Assembly: GCA_002779605.1 (NCBI GenBank)
Contig: PEWE01000005.1
Location: forward strand, 1-40,725
DNA: 40,725 bases
Reading direction: 5' to 3'
Origin: Zetaproteobacteria bacterium CG06_land_8_20_14_3_00_59_53
Lineage (GTDB): Bacteria; Pseudomonadota; Zetaproteobacteria; Mariprofundales; Mariprofundaceae
Shown here in pieces: positions 7,444 through 15,279 of the stretch. Numbering within the stretch: position 1 is the first letter of the stretch; the number at the start of each line of letters is the position of its first letter. The translations under genes and the position numbers were made by a program. The notes under the pieces were generated by a model that was given only the letters and a program-made list of their open reading frames with translations, was not told the origin of the DNA and ran no database searches.

Positions 7444-9363
7444 ATGCCCATCATGACCCTCAACCACATCAGCAAGGCCTTCGGAGCGCAGGTGCTGCTC
7501 GACGACATCTCGTTCTCCATCACGCGCGGTGTGCGCCTCGGCCTGATCGGGCGCAACGGCGAGGGTAAATCCACGCTGCTGAAGATCATGGCCGGACAGG
7601 TGGAATGCGATGCGGGGGAAGTGACTCTGCGCGGCAACGCGCGCGTCGCCTACCTGCCTCAGGCCCCGCATTTCGATGCCGGCGAGACGGTGTTCCAGGT
7701 GGTGGCCGGTGGTCTGGGCGAGGTGGCGCGGGCACTGGACGATTATCACGATGCCCTGCACGCGTTGCAGCACGACAGCTCGGCACAGGCCTTGAAGCGG
7801 CTGGATGAATTGCAGGCGGAGCTTGAGCGAAGCGGGGCATGGCAGTTCCATGCACGCATCGAAACAGCGATCTCCAAACTGAAACTGGACCCCGACCGCG
7901 ATGTCGGCGAGCTCTCCGGCGGCTGGTTGCGCAGGGTGGCGGTGGCGCGCGCGGTGGTGGCCGAGCCCGATGTGCTGCTGCTCGACGAGCCGACCAACCA
8001 TCTGGATGTGGCCTCCATCGAGTGGTTGGAGGATTTTGTCGCAACCTTTCCGGGCGCTGTTGTGTTCATCACCCATGACCGCTATTTCCTTGATGCCGTG
8101 GCCGAGGAGATCGTCGAGCTTGATCGCGGGCATCTTGCGCATTTCCCCTGTTCCTATGCCGAGTATCTGGAGAAGAAGGCCGAGATGCTGGCCATCGAGG
8201 AAACCCAGCATCGCAAGTTCGACAAGGTGCTGGCCAACGAGGAGCGCTGGATCCGCCAGGGCATTCCGGCACGGCGCACAAGGAACGAAGGGCGGGTGCG
8301 CGGACTTGAGGAGCTGCGCAGGCAGAGATCGGCACGGCGTATGCGCGGCGGGGATGTGGACCTGCGTGTGGCCACAGGTGTGAAGCCCGGCAAGATGCTG
8401 ATGGAGGCCATCGAGGTGAGCCATGCCTTCGGCGACACCTGTATCGTGAAGGACTTCAGTCACAAGATCATGGCCGGAGACCGGGTCGGCCTGATCGGTC
8501 CGAACGGTATCGGCAAGACGACCCTGTTGCGCATCATGCTCGGCGAGATGACGCCGGATGAGGGGCGGGTGCGGCATGGTGTGCGTCTGGCGCCGGCCTT
8601 CCTCACCCAGATGCGCGAGCTTGATCCCGCACATAAGATCAAGGACATCCTGCTGCCGCTGGGCGGTCAGTATGTGCATGTCGGCGGACATGAGCCGCGG
8701 CATGTGGTCAGCTATCTGCAGGACTTTCTGTTCGATAAGGAGCGACTGAATGCCCCGGTTTCCGCCCTCTCCGGCGGCGAGCGCGGGCGGCTGATGCTAG
8801 CGAAATTATTGCTCGAACCGGCCAACCTGCTGGTGCTCGACGAGCCGACCAACGATCTGGATATCGGCACGCTGGCCATGCTGGAGCTGGCGCTGGCCAA
8901 GTATGAGGGCACGGTGATTCTGGTATCGCATGACCGCGCCTTCATGGATCGAGTCGCCAACCGTGTGCTGGCTTTCGAGGGCGACGGGCGGATCGTGCCG
9001 GTGGAGGGTGGCTATTCGGATTACGCCGCATGGCGCCAGACGCAGGCCGAAAAGGCCGCACTGCAAGCCTCCGAACAGAGGGCGCGCAAGCCGGACGCGG
9101 CTGTGGTAAAGCCGGTGAAAAAGGCCAACAAGCTGAGCTACAACGAACAGCGCGAGCTCGATGCCCTGCCTGCATTGATTGAAAATCTGGAAGAGGAGAA
9201 ATCCGCCATCGAGGCACGTTTCTGCGATGTTGATTGTTTTTCCAGCGATCCGGCTGCCTTCCAGAGGGACCAGCAGCGGCTTGGCGACATCGAGCAGGAA
9301 CTGGCCGCCAGCTATGCGCGCTGGGAGGATCTGGAAGGCAAACAGGAGGCCCTGTCGGCATGA
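7444..9363 (+). CDS. uup: Uup-type ABC-F ATPase
   Basis: A soluble 639-residue protein with two ABC ATPase domains and no membrane segments, typical of the ABC-F translation factors that act at the ribosome. Domain 1 has Walker A GRNGEGKST (36-44), signature LSGG and Walker B LLLDEPTNHLD. Domain 2 has GPNGIGKTT, LSGGERGR and LVLDEPTNDLD. The linker between them is basic, and the C-terminal ~70 residues form a charged coiled coil after YNEQRELDALP, the Uup C-terminal domain, which separates it from EttA. Two close Met codons (7444, 7453) are possible starts and neither has a clear ribosome site. The stop overlaps the following gene by ATGA, so the two are translationally coupled. Confidence 0.92.
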   Translation: MPIMTLNHISKAFGAQVLLDDISFSITRGVRLGLIGRNGEGKSTLLKIMAGQVECDAGEVTLRGNARVAYLPQAPHFDAGETVFQVVAGGLGEVARALDDYHDALHALQHDSSAQALKRLDELQAELERSGAWQFHARIETAISKLKLDPDRDVGELSGGWLRRVAVARAVVAEPDVLLLDEPTNHLDVASIEWLEDFVATFPGAVVFITHDRYFLDAVAEEIVELDRGHLAHFPCSYAEYLEKKAEMLAIEETQHRKFDKVLANEERWIRQGIPARRTRNEGRVRGLEELRRQRSARRMRGGDVDLRVATGVKPGKMLMEAIEVSHAFGDTCIVKDFSHKIMAGDRVGLIGPNGIGKTTLLRIMLGEMTPDEGRVRHGVRLAPAFLTQMRELDPAHKIKDILLPLGGQYVHVGGHEPRHVVSYLQDFLFDKERLNAPVSALSGGERGRLMLAKLLLEPANLLVLDEPTNDLDIGTLAMLELALAKYEGTVILVSHDRAFMDRVANRVLAFEGDGRIVPVEGGYSDYAAWRQTQAEKAALQASEQRARKPDAAVVKPVKKANKLSYNEQRELDALPALIENLEEEKSAIEARFCDVDCFSSDPAAFQRDQQRLGDIEQELAASYARWEDLEGKQEALSA

Positions 9364-9797
9364 ATGAATGGTGGGAAAAGCCGCTGGATAGCTTGTCGGC
9401 TGAAGAATGGGAGCAGCTTTGCGACGGCTGTGGTCTGTGCTGCATGCATAAATTCGAGGATGAAGATAGCGGCGAAATACTCTATACCGACGTTGCCTGC
9501 CGCCTGTTCGATGGCAATACCTGCCGCTGCAGGGATTATGCGAAAAGAAGCGAGCTGGTTCCGGATTGTATCCGGATACGCCATTTCACTGCAGAACAGT
9601 TTGCATGGCTTCCGAAAACCTGCGCCTACCGGCTGCGCTTCGAGGAACAGCCGTTGTTCGACTGGCATCCGCTGCTTTCCGGCCATGCGGATTCGGTGCA
9701 TGCGGCGGGGATTTCGATGCAGGGAAGATGTGTGTCCGAAAGCGAGGTGGATGAAGACGATCTGCCGCTGCATATCATCGACCCCTCCGACGGGTAG
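9360..9797 (+). CDS. YcgN-like (UPF0260) Cys-rich protein
   Basis: A 145-residue cytosolic protein that matches the UPF0260/YcgN family from end to end: LCDGCGLCC (20-28), further cysteines at 47, 55, 57, 70 and 88, and the phrases VACRLF, PDCIRI, TCAYRL and DWHPLLSG. The family belongs to the YkgJ-type zinc or iron-sulfur cluster binding proteins; a biochemical function is not established. The start is the ATG of the ATGA overlap with uup, which gives the length usual for the family. It probably has no promoter of its own. Confidence 0.85.
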   Translation: MNEWWEKPLDSLSAEEWEQLCDGCGLCCMHKFEDEDSGEILYTDVACRLFDGNTCRCRDYAKRSELVPDCIRIRHFTAEQFAWLPKTCAYRLRFEEQPLFDWHPLLSGHADSVHAAGISMQGRCVSESEVDEDDLPLHIIDPSDG

Positions 9798-9810
9798 TCA
9801 ATTCAACCCG

Positions 9811-9890
9811 CCACAGAGTCACGAAGACACAAAGAAATTCAATTTTTTTGGTGATGTTTAGCCGTTGTTTGTGACTTCGTGTCTTTGTGG
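9811..9890. repeat. Imperfect 26-bp inverted repeat
   Basis: The left arm (9811-9836) and the reverse complement of the right arm (9865-9890) agree at 22 of 26 positions, with a 28-nt centre containing a T7 run. Both arms are built from CACRAAG-type words. The element fills the gap between the ycgN-like gene and trhO. It could be a transcript end, or one copy of a dispersed intergenic repeat; only one copy was noticed here. Confidence 0.6.
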
Positions 9891-9953
9891 TGAATGCCTG
9901 CCTCTTTTGGCATGATTCGCCCTTCTGAAATCAGGGATTAACGGAGTATCTAT

Positions 9954-10949
9954 ATGGAAAGCAAGATCGTCGTCGCAGCGCTTTATCATTTCGCCAGGCT
10001 GGAGAATTTCCGCGAGATGCGCGGCACACTGCAACAGGTGTGCGACGAGGCCGGCATCAAGGGCTCGCTGCTGCTGGCGCGCGAGGGCATCAACGGCACC
10101 GTGGCTGGATCGCGCGAAGGTATTGATGCGTTGCTCGTCTATCTGCGTGCCGATGCCCGGCTGGCCGAGCTGAATCATAAGGAATCGTATGCGGTCGCCA
10201 TGCCGTTCTACCGCATGAAGGTGAAGCTGAAGAAGGAGATCGTGACTCTCGGTGCGCCCGAGGCCGATCCGAACGTGTGTGTCGGGCAGTATGTCGAGCC
10301 GCAGGACTGGAATGCGCTGATCTCCGATCCGGATGTGCTGCTGCTGGATACGCGCAACGACTACGAATACGAGGTGGGCACGTTCAAGGGTGCGGTGAAT
10401 CCGGATACCAGGACCTTCCGCGAGTTCCCCGATTTTGTGAACAGCCATTATAAGCCCGAACAGCACAAGCGTGTGGCGATGTTCTGCACCGGCGGCATCC
10501 GCTGCGAGAAGGCCTCGGCGTGGATGCTGCAACACGGCTTCGAGTCGGTTTATCATTTGAAGGGCGGCATCCTGAAGTATCTGGAACTGGTGCCGGAAGA
10601 GGAGAGTCTGTGGCAGGGCGAGTGCTTTGTGTTCGACGAGCGGGTGAGCGTGGGGCATGGGCTGAAGCCGGGCGACTATGTGCCCTGCCGCGGTTGCCGT
10701 TATCCCCTGACCCCTGCCGAACGGCAGGCGCCCGAGTTTGAAGAGGGTGTGAGTTGCGCGCACTGCATTGCCGGGCTGAGCGAGGAAAAGAAGGCCCGCT
10801 TGCGCGAGCGGCAGAAGCAGACGGAACTGGCCGAAGCGAAGCACCGCGAGCATATCGGCATGAATCTCGCGGCGCAGCGCCGCGCCAAGCTGGAAGAGAA
10901 GCGCAAGGCGGGTATCAAGCCGCCGCGTTACCTGCGCGAACTGGCCTGA
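9954..10949 (+). CDS. trhO: tRNA uridine(34) hydroxylase TrhO (rhodanese family)
   Basis: TrhO (YceA) uses oxygen to hydroxylate U34 of certain tRNAs, the first step of 5-methoxyuridine or cmo5U synthesis. The 331 residues contain an N-terminal acylphosphatase-like domain (about 1-95, [13 protein letters not shown]), a rhodanese domain (about 110-210) with the active-site loop [11 protein letters not shown] (Cys178, Cys184), and a C-terminal segment with two CxxC pairs (CRGC, CAHC) and a basic helical tail. This layout is diagnostic for YceA-type proteins. ACGGAG lies about 8 nt before the ATG. It is a single-gene unit preceded by the inverted repeat. Confidence 0.93.
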   Translation: MESKIVVAALYHFARLENFREMRGTLQQVCDEAGIKGSLLLAREGINGTVAGSREGIDALLVYLRADARLAELNHKESYAVAMPFYRMKVKLKKEIVTLGAPEADPNVCVGQYVEPQDWNALISDPDVLLLDTRNDYEYEVGTFKGAVNPDTRTFREFPDFVNSHYKPEQHKRVAMFCTGGIRCEKASAWMLQHGFESVYHLKGGILKYLELVPEEESLWQGECFVFDERVSVGHGLKPGDYVPCRGCRYPLTPAERQAPEFEEGVSCAHCIAGLSEEKKARLRERQKQTELAEAKHREHIGMNLAAQRRAKLEEKRKAGIKPPRYLRELA

Positions 10950-10988
10950 CGGCCAGTCCGTTCACCCGGTGTTCCGGGTTGAGTGCCC

Positions 10989-11285
10989 TCAGAGGTCGGC
11001 GGCGGTGAGGGTAGCGAAGGTGTCGCGCAGACCGGCGCGGCGGCCGAGCCACAGACGGGTAAGAAAGAAGGACACGGCCTTCAGTTTGATCAGCACCAGC
11101 AACATGGCCACGCTGGACAGGCCCATCATCCACAGCGCTCCGGAAAGTCCCTTGTCCACCAGCATGGCATAGGTGAAGAAGTAGGTGCACATGGTCAGCG
11201 CGAAGATGGTGCCGATGGTCACCGCGACGTTTTCCTGAACCTTCTTGATGTGTGCGATGCTTTCTGCGCGCTGTGTGTTGCTCAT
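10989..11285 (-). CDS. Small membrane protein of unknown function
   Basis: A 98-residue protein that I do not recognise. A short polar N-terminus is followed by two hydrophobic segments (about 18-40 and 48-70) and a basic C-terminal region (KLKAVSFFLTRLWLGRRAG), which suggests a helical hairpin in the inner membrane with both ends probably in the cytoplasm. The start is chosen at MSNTQR because AGGAG lies 7 nt upstream; a longer frame upstream lacks such a site. It converges with trhO. Confidence 0.7.
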   Translation of the reverse strand: MSNTQRAESIAHIKKVQENVAVTIGTIFALTMCTYFFTYAMLVDKGLSGALWMMGLSSVAMLLVLIKLKAVSFFLTRLWLGRRAGLRDTFATLTAADL

Positions 11286-11368
11286 GCGTAATCTCCTGTG
11301 TCCGGTTGGCGGCGATGCTATCCGTTGGGCCGGCAACATCCAATTGATGCAGTTAATATCAGCTGAAT

Positions 11369-11722
11369 TTATGCGCTATCTGCGCGACGGAAGCGGTGCA
11401 GCCAGACCAGCGCATCCTCGTTCCAGCTCATGCCCTTGTGCATGGCGAGAATCAGATCGCGGTAGGCTTCAAGACTTGCATAGCCTTCGGCTTTCGCACC
11501 GGCTTCGCCCATGTCGCCGAGCCGCTGGCGCACAAGCGCGGTGCAGATGAAGGGTACGCTCTGCAACTCGAAGGTTTCGCCCGGATAGGCATAGATGCCG
11601 TCGCGGCGCTGCTCGGTCTTTTCACCCCTGATTGCGGCTTCGACAAGGCGCGGGTGACGCACCAGGCGGTCGATGCTGCAGGTCTTTTCAGGGTAGGTGT
11701 CGGCGGTTGAATTCATGGGCAT
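11369..11722 (-). CDS. ASCH-domain protein
   Basis: A 117-residue protein resembling ASCH (PUA-like, YqfB-related) domains, a small beta-barrel fold proposed to bind RNA. The relevant features are an early region LVEAAIRGEKTEQRRDG, which matches the usual entry 'I..G.K..E.R', the strand YPGETFELQ, and a C-terminal helix region ILAMHKGMSWN. Exact substrate is unknown. Two Met codons near the start (11722 and 11716) cannot be told apart and no clear ribosome site is seen. It is divergent from the dienelactone hydrolase gene. Confidence 0.65.
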   Translation of the reverse strand: MPMNSTADTYPEKTCSIDRLVRHPRLVEAAIRGEKTEQRRDGIYAYPGETFELQSVPFICTALVRQRLGDMGEAGAKAEGYASLEAYRDLILAMHKGMSWNEDALVWLHRFRRADSA

Positions 11723-11780
11723 ACTATCGGCACAAGAGGCATGCTATGCAATGCATGCTCGCATGGAGCAGGGGGTTTAC

Positions 11781-12599
11781 ATGAAAACATGGATGAATCG
11801 GGCAATGCTCGCTCTGCTGGCCTTGTCGGTCTGGGGGGCTACTTTGCAACCCGCAGATGCAGCGGTGCAGGGCAGGGAGATCGTCTATCAGGTGGACGGA
11901 CAGAAGTTCACCGGCTTCGTGGCCTATGACGATGCCATCAAGGGTGTACGGCCGGGTGTGCTGGTGCTGCACGAATGGTGGGGACACAACCCCTATGCGC
12001 GGCATCGTGCCGAGATGCTGGCTGGTCTGGGCTACACGGCCTTCGCGCTGGATATGTATGGCAGCGGCAAGCAGGCCCGGCATCCCGATGATGCGATGAA
12101 ATTCATGCAGGCGGCGACCGCCGATCAGGGGAAGCTTGAGCAGCGCTTTATGGCGGCACTGAAGATCCTGCAAGCCCAGATGGGTGTCGATCCCTACCGC
12201 ATCGCGGCCATCGGTTACTGCATGGGCGGGGGCATCGCGATGAATATGGCGCGCGCCGGCATGCCGCTGAAGGCCGTCGCGGTATTCCATGGCTCGCTGG
12301 GCACGCAACACCCCGTCAAGTCCGGACAGATCAAGGGCGAGATCGCCATATTCACCGGAGCCGCCGATCCCTTTGTGCCGGCTGAACGGGTGAGTGCTTT
12401 CGAGCAGGAGATGCAAGCTGCCGGCGTGAGATATACGCTGACTTCCTATCCCGGCGCGAAGCACAGCTTCACCAATCCGGATGCCGACGGGTTCGCTGCG
12501 CGCTTCGGCATGCCGCTGGCCTACGATGCAGCTGCCGATGCGGACTCGTGGAAACGGATGCAGGAGATGTTTCATCGCGTACTGGGTGGCGGCCGATAA
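11781..12599 (+). CDS. Exported dienelactone hydrolase family protein
   Basis: A 272-residue alpha/beta hydrolase with an N-terminal signal peptide (about 1-28, cleavage near ADAA), so probably periplasmic. The dienelactone hydrolase triad is visible as Cys147 in GYCMGG, Asp196 in GAADPF and His228 in KHSF, with Glu65 in HEWWG, the residue that activates the Cys in this family. The substrate is unknown; the classical role, opening dienelactone in chloroaromatic breakdown, is not supported by the neighbours. The start is set at MKTWMNR, behind a GGGGG stretch, because it gives a normal signal peptide. It forms a single-gene unit with its own terminator. Confidence 0.88.
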   Translation: MKTWMNRAMLALLALSVWGATLQPADAAVQGREIVYQVDGQKFTGFVAYDDAIKGVRPGVLVLHEWWGHNPYARHRAEMLAGLGYTAFALDMYGSGKQARHPDDAMKFMQAATADQGKLEQRFMAALKILQAQMGVDPYRIAAIGYCMGGGIAMNMARAGMPLKAVAVFHGSLGTQHPVKSGQIKGEIAIFTGAADPFVPAERVSAFEQEMQAAGVRYTLTSYPGAKHSFTNPDADGFAARFGMPLAYDAAADADSWKRMQEMFHRVLGGGR

Positions 12600-12624
12600 A
12601 GCGGGGCGCGATTCCATCAAGCAA

Positions 12625-12650
12625 ACGGGAGCCATCCGGCTCCCGTTTTT
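12625..12650 (+). terminator. Intrinsic terminator of the dienelactone hydrolase gene
   Basis: A perfect 9-bp stem (12625-12633 with 12638-12646), loop ATCC and a run of five T (12646-12650), 25 bp after the stop codon. Confidence 0.9.
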
Positions 12651-12677
12651 ATTGCAAGGCTTGCGACGGATGCTGTC

Positions 12678-12947
12678 TTAAAACGGCCACCAGGCTTTCT
12701 GTGTGGTCATCGGTGTGCTTTGATCGACATCCGTCGTGTCCCCGCTTGCAGCCTGCGGTTCGGTTTTGCCTGACTCCGGTGCTGCTTGTGCGGTATGGTC
12801 GGATGGGGTCGGGGCCTGCATCGGTGTGGTTTGATCGAAGGCCGGATTTTCAATGCCCTGACTGCTGATCTCCGGCGATGTTGGTGTGGCGTTCGCCTGT
12901 GCGGCGATGAAGAGTGTCAGTATTGCAGCAAGCCATGTGTGTTTCAT
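12678..12947 (-). CDS. Small exported protein with internal repeat, unknown function
   Basis: An 89-residue protein with a clear signal peptide (about 1-20, AAQANA) and a low-complexity mature part rich in Thr, Pro, Ser, Gln and Asp. It has no cysteines, and ends AWWPF. The motif DQ(T/S)TPM occurs twice, 37 residues apart, and the underlying 20-bp DNA repeat is 19/20 identical (12708-12727 and 12819-12838). It is likely a flexible periplasmic or secreted peptide. A G-rich ribosome site lies 5 nt before the ATG. An inverted repeat AACTGTT...AACAGTT sits 14 bp upstream (12961-12987). I do not recognise the family. Confidence 0.65.
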   Translation of the reverse strand: MKHTWLAAILTLFIAAQANATPTSPEISSQGIENPAFDQTTPMQAPTPSDHTAQAAPESGKTEPQAASGDTTDVDQSTPMTTQKAWWPF

Positions 12948-13032
12948 GTGGACCCCCCTGAACTGTTGGGGCTCATACTGAACAGTTTATCAAGCAGACC
13001 GGTGTGATATTCCTCACCGGGGAAAGATCAAC

Positions 13033-13896
13033 TCAGGCATCGTGCCTGACAAGCCCGACCCAATGCAGGGGTTCTTCATCCGGTCGTGTCAGGGAATCCA
13101 GCCATATCTCCCATAGCCGGATATACGCACCCTCGGAAACGCTGTCGAAATCGTTGTGTCCGCCGTCCAGCGCACCGCGCAGCTTGCTTCCTTTGTAGGC
13201 TTCGAACAGCTGCTCCGGCATCCATTGCGGGATGAGTTCGTCCTGTTTTGCGCTGATCAGCAGCAGCGGAACCTGCATGCTGGCAAGGGGGGCCTGTGTG
13301 TCGAAGCGTTCCCTGACGAACCAGCGTAGCGGCAGCCATGGGTATTTTTCGCTCGACATGTCCGGAATGCTGGTGAACGGTACCTCCAGGACCACCCCTG
13401 CCGGGTTTACCTCGCCGGCCAGTCGTGCCGCCACCGGCGTTCCCAGGCTCCGGCCGGCGATGATGATGCGCTCCGGGGCGATGCCGAAAGTGTCCGTCAG
13501 CAGCTTCCAGGCGGTCATCGCGTCGATGTGCAGGCCTGCCTCGCTGGGCGTGCCCTGACTGTCGCCGAAGCCGCGGTAATCGAAGGCGAACACCGACAGA
13601 CCCATATCGTGCCAGCGGCGGTATTCATCAAGGCGGTGACTGATATTGCCTGCATTGCCATGCAGGCTGAGAACCACGAAGCGCGCGTCGCGTTGCGGCA
13701 TATACCAGCCGTACAGCTCGATGCCGTCCGGGGTTTTGACGCGTTGTACGGAGAAGGGCAGGCCAGTCGTGCGCGGCGACTGCACCATGTCCCGGTCGGG
13801 GTAATAGATATAGTCCGCCTCATGGCTGATCATGTATGCCACAGTCCCGCCGATGGCGAGGGCAAGGATCAGCAAAAGGCGCAGCAGGAATCTCAT
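13033..13896 (-). CDS. Membrane-anchored alpha/beta hydrolase (BEM46/ABHD13-like)
   Basis: A 287-residue serine hydrolase. An N-terminal membrane anchor or signal (about 3-23) is followed by an alpha/beta hydrolase domain with oxyanion motif LHGNAGN (78-84), nucleophile Ser150 in GRSLG, probable Asp219 in SAKQDE and His247 in GGHND. The sequence DYRGFGDSQGTPSE is typical of the S33/BEM46 group. The substrate is unknown; lipid or ester cleavage at the envelope is likely. It lies on the minus strand between the small exported gene and the TerB-like gene; spacing of 70-90 bp to both leaves operon membership open. Confidence 0.85.
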   Translation of the reverse strand: MRFLLRLLLILALAIGGTVAYMISHEADYIYYPDRDMVQSPRTTGLPFSVQRVKTPDGIELYGWYMPQRDARFVVLSLHGNAGNISHRLDEYRRWHDMGLSVFAFDYRGFGDSQGTPSEAGLHIDAMTAWKLLTDTFGIAPERIIIAGRSLGTPVAARLAGEVNPAGVVLEVPFTSIPDMSSEKYPWLPLRWFVRERFDTQAPLASMQVPLLLISAKQDELIPQWMPEQLFEAYKGSKLRGALDGGHNDFDSVSEGAYIRLWEIWLDSLTRPDEEPLHWVGLVRHDA

Positions 13897-13969
13897 GCCG
13901 CAAGCCTAGCGGCAAAAAAGCGCTCTGTACGCAGGCAGATGAACCGCCGGCGATCAGGCCATAGCGGAC

Positions 13970-14407
13970 TCAGGCGGCCATGCGGTGATGCTTGGCCTCG
14001 CGCACCAGTTCGGCAGGCACCTTGAGCAGGGCGGACAGCCGGCTGATGTAGCGTTCCTCGTAGAAGTCGATGCGTCCATCGGCCTCGGCGATGCGCCAGA
14101 TGTCGCTGAGCAAGGCGGCCACTTCGAGCCTGTCGTAGCTGCGATGGATCTGCGCGGCCAGTTCCTCGAAGCCCGGTCCCTGACCGTTGAGCTCGACGGC
14201 CTTGAGAAACAGCGCCTCGGCCTCGTCTTCATACAGCGAGAAGCGCTTGCGCAGCAGGCGGATGACCTCGTCGTGCTCGGCTTTTTCCAGTTTGTCGTCC
14301 ATATGCATCATGCTGACCATCAGTTGTGTGACGGTCAGCTCAAGTCCCTGATTGTGTTGCCGGGGCTCCTCGCCCTGATGCCACCAGCGCTTGAGAAATT
14401 GCAGCAT
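13970..14407 (-). CDS. TerB-like protein
   Basis: A 145-residue helical cytosolic protein of the TerB (tellurite resistance B) family. The first helix has the acidic pattern MMHMDDKLEKAEHDE (34-48) and the C-terminal half repeats it as EADGRIDFYEE, the paired acidic metal-binding pattern of TerB. No other ter genes are present, so a tellurite role is not supported; stand-alone TerB proteins have unclear functions. The start at 14407 is fixed by AAGGAGGTG, 6 nt upstream. A slightly longer frame reaches 14428 but would begin upstream of this site. Confidence 0.82.
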   Translation of the reverse strand: MLQFLKRWWHQGEEPRQHNQGLELTVTQLMVSMMHMDDKLEKAEHDEVIRLLRKRFSLYEDEAEALFLKAVELNGQGPGFEELAAQIHRSYDRLEVAALLSDIWRIAEADGRIDFYEERYISRLSALLKVPAELVREAKHHRMAA

Positions 14408-14725
14408 AAGCCACCTCCTTGTAGACAATATCGCGGCATATGCCGCAAAGACCCGTGACAGGCATGGTCCTTCCCTGTCTATCGGTGGAATGTTTGTGGA
14501 GTTGAGGATGAATTTCCTGTCTGCGATATCGCCATGGGAATAGATGGCTAGATGATGGAATAAGGCGTACCGTGCTCTCAGACCGGCCGCGTGAAGAGCA
14601 GGCCGGTGCCCGATGACGAATCCTCTTCACAAGCATGGCAGGCAAGCCGTGCTTTCCAAATACACTGTCAGGCCATGGATGCATCTTGCCCGGCCCGACC
14701 AACGGATTCATCAGGAGCAAAAACC
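14408..14725. other. Intergenic stretch, no gene seen
   Basis: This 318-bp gap separates the TerB-like gene (minus) from the 41-residue gene (plus). It holds the palindrome GCGGCATATGCCGC at 14433-14446, a GACAGG/CCTGTC pair nearby and the ribosome site of the small gene at 14712-14717. No convincing coding frame or promoter is visible. Confidence 0.6.
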
Positions 14726-14851
14726 ATGAGCCACGAACAGAAGAGCAACAGGGAAGGCAAGAAGAAAGCGGCATTGACGCCGAAAGAGAAAAAGGCCGCC
14801 AAAAAGGCCAAGCACGAATCCAAGGCCATCCTGGGCAACGCCGCGACTTGA
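14726..14851 (+). CDS. 41-residue lysine-rich protein, unknown function
   Basis: A short basic protein with 11 Lys in 41 residues; the core reads ALTPKEKKAAKKAK. It is soluble and probably disordered or a single helix, and could bind nucleic acid, but this is inference. The start is supported by AGGAG at 14713-14717, 8 nt before ATG, and the gene is followed within 25 bp by a strong bidirectional terminator, which together argue that it is a real expressed unit. A longer upstream frame lacks a ribosome site. Similar short KEKK-type proteins occur in other proteobacteria by recall, without a known role. Confidence 0.7.
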   Translation: MSHEQKSNREGKKKAALTPKEKKAAKKAKHESKAILGNAAT

Positions 14852-14875
14852 GTCCGGGTTGCCGTGAAGTAAAAC

Positions 14876-14901
14876 AAAAGGGAGCCCGCGGGCTCCCTTT
14901 T
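14876..14901. terminator. Bidirectional terminator (perfect 26-bp palindrome)
   Basis: The sequence is a perfect palindrome with AAAA at one end and TTTT at the other, so it forms a GC-rich hairpin with a T tail on both strands. It lies between the convergent 41-residue gene and the last gene of the nrdJ cluster and can stop transcription from either side. Confidence 0.9.
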
Positions 14902-14920
14902 CATTGGCTGAACGGCTGCC

Positions 14921-15202
14921 TTATTGCTCGCCGATCCATTTCTGCAGGGCCTCGACAATCATGCCGGCCTGCTTGGCGTTGGTGATGTTGAACTTGGAGC
15001 GCTGGGCGTATTCGCCGTTGCGCTTCTGGTAGCGGCGGATGGTGTATTTGTCCTCGCCGTAGGATTCGCTTGCACCGTCCCAGTCCTGATAGCGGAAGAG
15101 GATGGTCGTCCACGCACCCTTGCTGAGGATCACCTTGTCCATCTGTTTGGTGGTCAGAATGCCGCCTTCTTCGAAATCAATGCTCAGGTCTTCAGGTTTC
15201 AT
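14921..15202 (-). CDS. 93-residue conserved-looking protein at the end of the nrdJ cluster
   Basis: A small cytosolic protein without membrane segments or cysteines. The visible pattern is a strand-rich N-terminal half (GGILTTKQMDKVILSKGAWT, then ILFRYQDWD), a charged middle (KYTIRRYQKRNGEY) and a C-terminal helix (NAKQAGMIVEALQKWI). The beta-then-helix layout recalls ssDNA-binding PC4-like proteins, but this is only an impression. It follows nrdJb by 77 bp, with a hairpin terminator between, and precedes the bidirectional terminator. I recall similar proteins as unnamed conserved ORFs. A function cannot be assigned. Confidence 0.75.
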   Translation of the reverse strand: MKPEDLSIDFEEGGILTTKQMDKVILSKGAWTTILFRYQDWDGASESYGEDKYTIRRYQKRNGEYAQRSKFNITNAKQAGMIVEALQKWIGEQ

Positions 15203-15232
15203 GGGTTCCTCAATCTGTTTGGATAGTAAGTT

Positions 15233-15257
15233 AAAAGGGGGCCGGTCGGCCCCCTTT
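15233..15257 (-). terminator. Hairpin terminator after nrdJb
   Basis: A perfect 10-bp stem (15234-15243 with 15248-15257, loop GGTC) followed on the minus strand by TTTTAA. It lies 23 bp past the nrdJb stop, upstream of the 93-residue gene, and may be partial so that some transcripts continue. Confidence 0.8.
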
Positions 15258-15279
15258 CCACGAGAGTTGGTTTAGACAA

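Noticed and set aside
9811-9890. CRISPR repeat pair
   Set aside because: There are only two arms in inverted orientation and no spacer series, so this is a palindromic element.
10964-10979. Terminator between trhO and the small membrane protein gene
   Set aside because: ACCCGG/CCGGGT forms a 6-bp stem, but no T tract follows on either strand.
13897-13969. Terminator of the TerB-like gene
   Set aside because: A T6 run exists on the minus strand but the preceding stem would be only about three base pairs.
13970-14407. Tellurite resistance locus
   Set aside because: Only a TerB-like protein is present; no terA, terC, terD or terZ is nearby.
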